DNA of 64,000 bases, taken from contig NZ_VHKL01000005.1 in NCBI RefSeq assembly GCF_007474605.1, positions 248,001 through 312,000 of the forward strand. The letters are read 5' to 3'. This stretch comes from Rhodoligotrophos appendicifer. Its GTDB lineage: Bacteria; Pseudomonadota; Alphaproteobacteria; Rhizobiales; Im1. The notes beneath the pieces were generated by a model. That model did no database searches, had not been told where the DNA came from, and saw only the letters and a program-made list of their open reading frames with translations. Made by a program: the position numbers and the translations under genes. Positions 62,726 to 64,000 of this stretch are shown here, in pieces (position 1 is the first letter of the stretch; every line of letters begins with the position of its first letter).

Positions 62726-63654
62726 TCGTGCCTTTGATCGACGGAAAAGCCCTGCTGAAGCGTCTGCCGCCCGTCCGCGGCAGGGTGACGCCCGATGCGC
62801 CCTTGGCGGAGCTGACATGGTTCCGGGTGGGGGGACCGGCCGAGATCCTGTTCACGCCCGCCGATGAGGATGATCTTGCGTCCTTTTTGGCGGCGACCCC
62901 GCTCGACATCCCCGTTACGCCCATCGGGGTCGGCTCGAACCTTCTCGTCCGCGACGGCGGAGTGCCCGGCGTCGTCATTCGTCTCGGCCGGGGTTTCGCC
63001 GACATCGAACAGGAAGGCGATCACCGCCTGCGCGCGGGTGCCGCAGTGCCGGATGTCAAAGTGTCTCGGGTCGCCCTCGATTATGGTATCGCGGGATTAA
63101 CCTTTTTTAGGGGTATCCCAGGCACCATAGGCGGAGCGCTTCGCATGAACGGCGGAGCCTATGGGCGCGAGACCAAGGATGTGCTTGTCGAGGCCTGTGC
63201 AGTGGACCGGAGCGGACGCGTGGTGAGGCTCACTCTCGACGATATGAAGATGACCTACCGCCATTGCGGGGCGCCGGAGGATCTTGTCTTTACCCAGGCG
63301 TTGTTCCAAGGCGAAGCGGGAGATGCGGCTCAGATCGCAGCCGACATGGCAGCGGTGACCGAAGCACGTGAGCGCACCCAGCCCATCAAGAGCCGCACGG
63401 GGGGCTCCACCTTCAAGAACCCGCCGGGCCTCAAGGCTTGGCAGCTCATGGATCAGGCGGGCATGCGCGGCTTTGCCATCGGCGGTGCCCGTGTGTCCGA
63501 GCTGCATTGCAATTTCCTGATCAATGAGGGCGGCGCCACCGCGGCTGAGATCGAGGCGTTGGGTGAAGAGGGCCGCCGGCGTGTGCGCGAGGCCGCCGGC
63601 ATCGAGCTCGACTGGGAGATCAAGCGTATCGGCATCCCCGCGGAGCCGGGTTGA
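62722..63654 (+). CDS. murB: UDP-N-acetylenolpyruvoylglucosamine reductase MurB
   Basis: ATG at 62722 overlaps the murC stop; longer starts are unlikely. The product has 310 residues: an FAD-binding PCMH region ([45 protein letters not shown]), [21 protein letters not shown] with the Arg of the active site, [12 protein letters not shown] with the catalytic Ser, and [35 protein letters not shown]. It reduces enolpyruvyl-UDP-GlcNAc with NADPH. Compact type I-like length. Its stop overlaps ddl by one base (TGATG). Confidence 0.96.
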   Translation: MIVPLIDGKALLKRLPPVRGRVTPDAPLAELTWFRVGGPAEILFTPADEDDLASFLAATPLDIPVTPIGVGSNLLVRDGGVPGVVIRLGRGFADIEQEGDHRLRAGAAVPDVKVSRVALDYGIAGLTFFRGIPGTIGGALRMNGGAYGRETKDVLVEACAVDRSGRVVRLTLDDMKMTYRHCGAPEDLVFTQALFQGEAGDAAQIAADMAAVTEARERTQPIKSRTGGSTFKNPPGLKAWQLMDQAGMRGFAIGGARVSELHCNFLINEGGATAAEIEALGEEGRRRVREAAGIELDWEIKRIGIPAEPG

Positions 63655-64000
63655 TGAGCGCGCGCAAAGATATTCATGTCGCGGTGCTCAAGGGCGGCTG
63701 GTCGGCCGAGCGCGAGGTGAGCCTCGATTCCGGCGCGGCTTGCGGCGCAGCACTTGAGCGGGCCGGCTACCGGGTGACGTCCATCGACGTCACCCGCGAC
63801 ATCGTGACTCAGCTCGCGGCAGTGAAGCCCGACGTCGCCTTCAACGCCCTGCATGGCAAATGGGGTGAGGACGGCTGCGTTCAGGGTGTGCTGGAGACAT
63901 TGCAGATCCCCTACACCCATTCGGGTGTGCTGGCCTCCTCGCTCGCCATGCACAAGGAGCGTGCCAAGGTTCTGTTCGCGGCCGCGGGCCTGCCCTTGGC
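63654..64000 (+). CDS. ddl: D-alanine-D-alanine ligase (3' truncated by window edge)
   Basis: The ATG at 63654 overlaps the murB stop. About 115 residues are present: [89 protein letters not shown]. These are the N-terminal domain and the start of the ATP-grasp domain; the GKWGEDG loop and HKxxxK segment are diagnostic. It makes the D-Ala-D-Ala used by MurF. The rest of the gene and presumably ftsQAZ lie beyond the window. Confidence 0.96.
   Translation, partial: MSARKDIHVAVLKGGWSAEREVSLDSGAACGAALERAGYRVTSIDVTRDIVTQLAAVKPDVAFNALHGKWGEDGCVQGVLETLQIPYTHSGVLASSLAMHKERAKVLFAAAGLPL

Overview
The window comes from a GC-rich alphaproteobacterium, most probably of the order Hyphomicrobiales (Rhizobiales). 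The signs are the AapJQMP general amino acid transporter, a mitochondrial-type complex I accessory subunit lying between two tRNA genes, a DUF2842 protein beside heme A synthase, CreA, a phasin, and the sdhE-mfd-recG and clpS-clpA neighbourhoods. Codon use and base composition are uniform except in three places: the tail-fibre to SGNH block at about 1.2-6 kb, the AbiJ-like gene at 8.3-9.2 kb, and a pair of unknown genes at 32.0-33.4 kb.

Region 1 (1-8.3 kb) is the right part of a prophage or phage remnant. It holds a glycine-rich tail protein cut by the window edge, two small tail-associated proteins, a 978-residue fibre that ends in an SGNH-type esterase domain, a LamG-like protein, and an AT-richer SGNH membrane protein with its own candidate promoter and terminator (a moron-like insertion). 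A lysis cassette follows: a small membrane/coiled-coil protein, a small exported protein, an endolysin with a C-terminal membrane anchor, and overlapping i-spanin and o-spanin genes. Converging on the spanins is a horizontally acquired AbiJ-NTD4/HEPN-like gene, a probable phage-defence function. Next come a stand-alone LigD-type DNA ligase and three small unknown genes. No integrase or attachment site is visible.

Region 2 (11.2-31.9 kb) is chromosomal metabolism: tRNA-Pro, the complex I subunit, tRNA-Arg, an allene-oxide-cyclase-like secreted protein, creA, metC, aapJQMP, a CelD-type acetyltransferase facing a polysaccharide deacetylase, DUF2842, ctaA, metY, trmFO, a cytochrome b561 plus catalase-like peroxidase pair, an FAD/GcvT dehydrogenase, and a rhodanese-metZ operon. 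Three separate Cys/Met PLP-enzyme genes (metC, metY, metZ) lie within 19 kb.

Region 3 (32-50.2 kb) holds two tandem paralogous genes of unknown family, a TPR/SPOR protein, recG, sdhE, mfd, a VWA protein and a membrane J-domain protein, a D,D-carboxypeptidase with a SPOR domain, a phasin behind a strong promoter that carries two TGC-N3-GCA operator-like sites, clpS-clpA, an AmpD-type amidase, the RNase P RNA gene and two small secreted proteins.

Region 4 (50.4-64 kb) is the division and cell wall (dcw) cluster: rsmH-ftsL-ftsI-murE-murF-mraY-murD-ftsW-murG-murC-murB-ddl. It is almost entirely translationally coupled through short overlaps and runs off the window inside ddl. mraZ is absent from its usual place before rsmH. 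A near-consensus CtrA site lies upstream.
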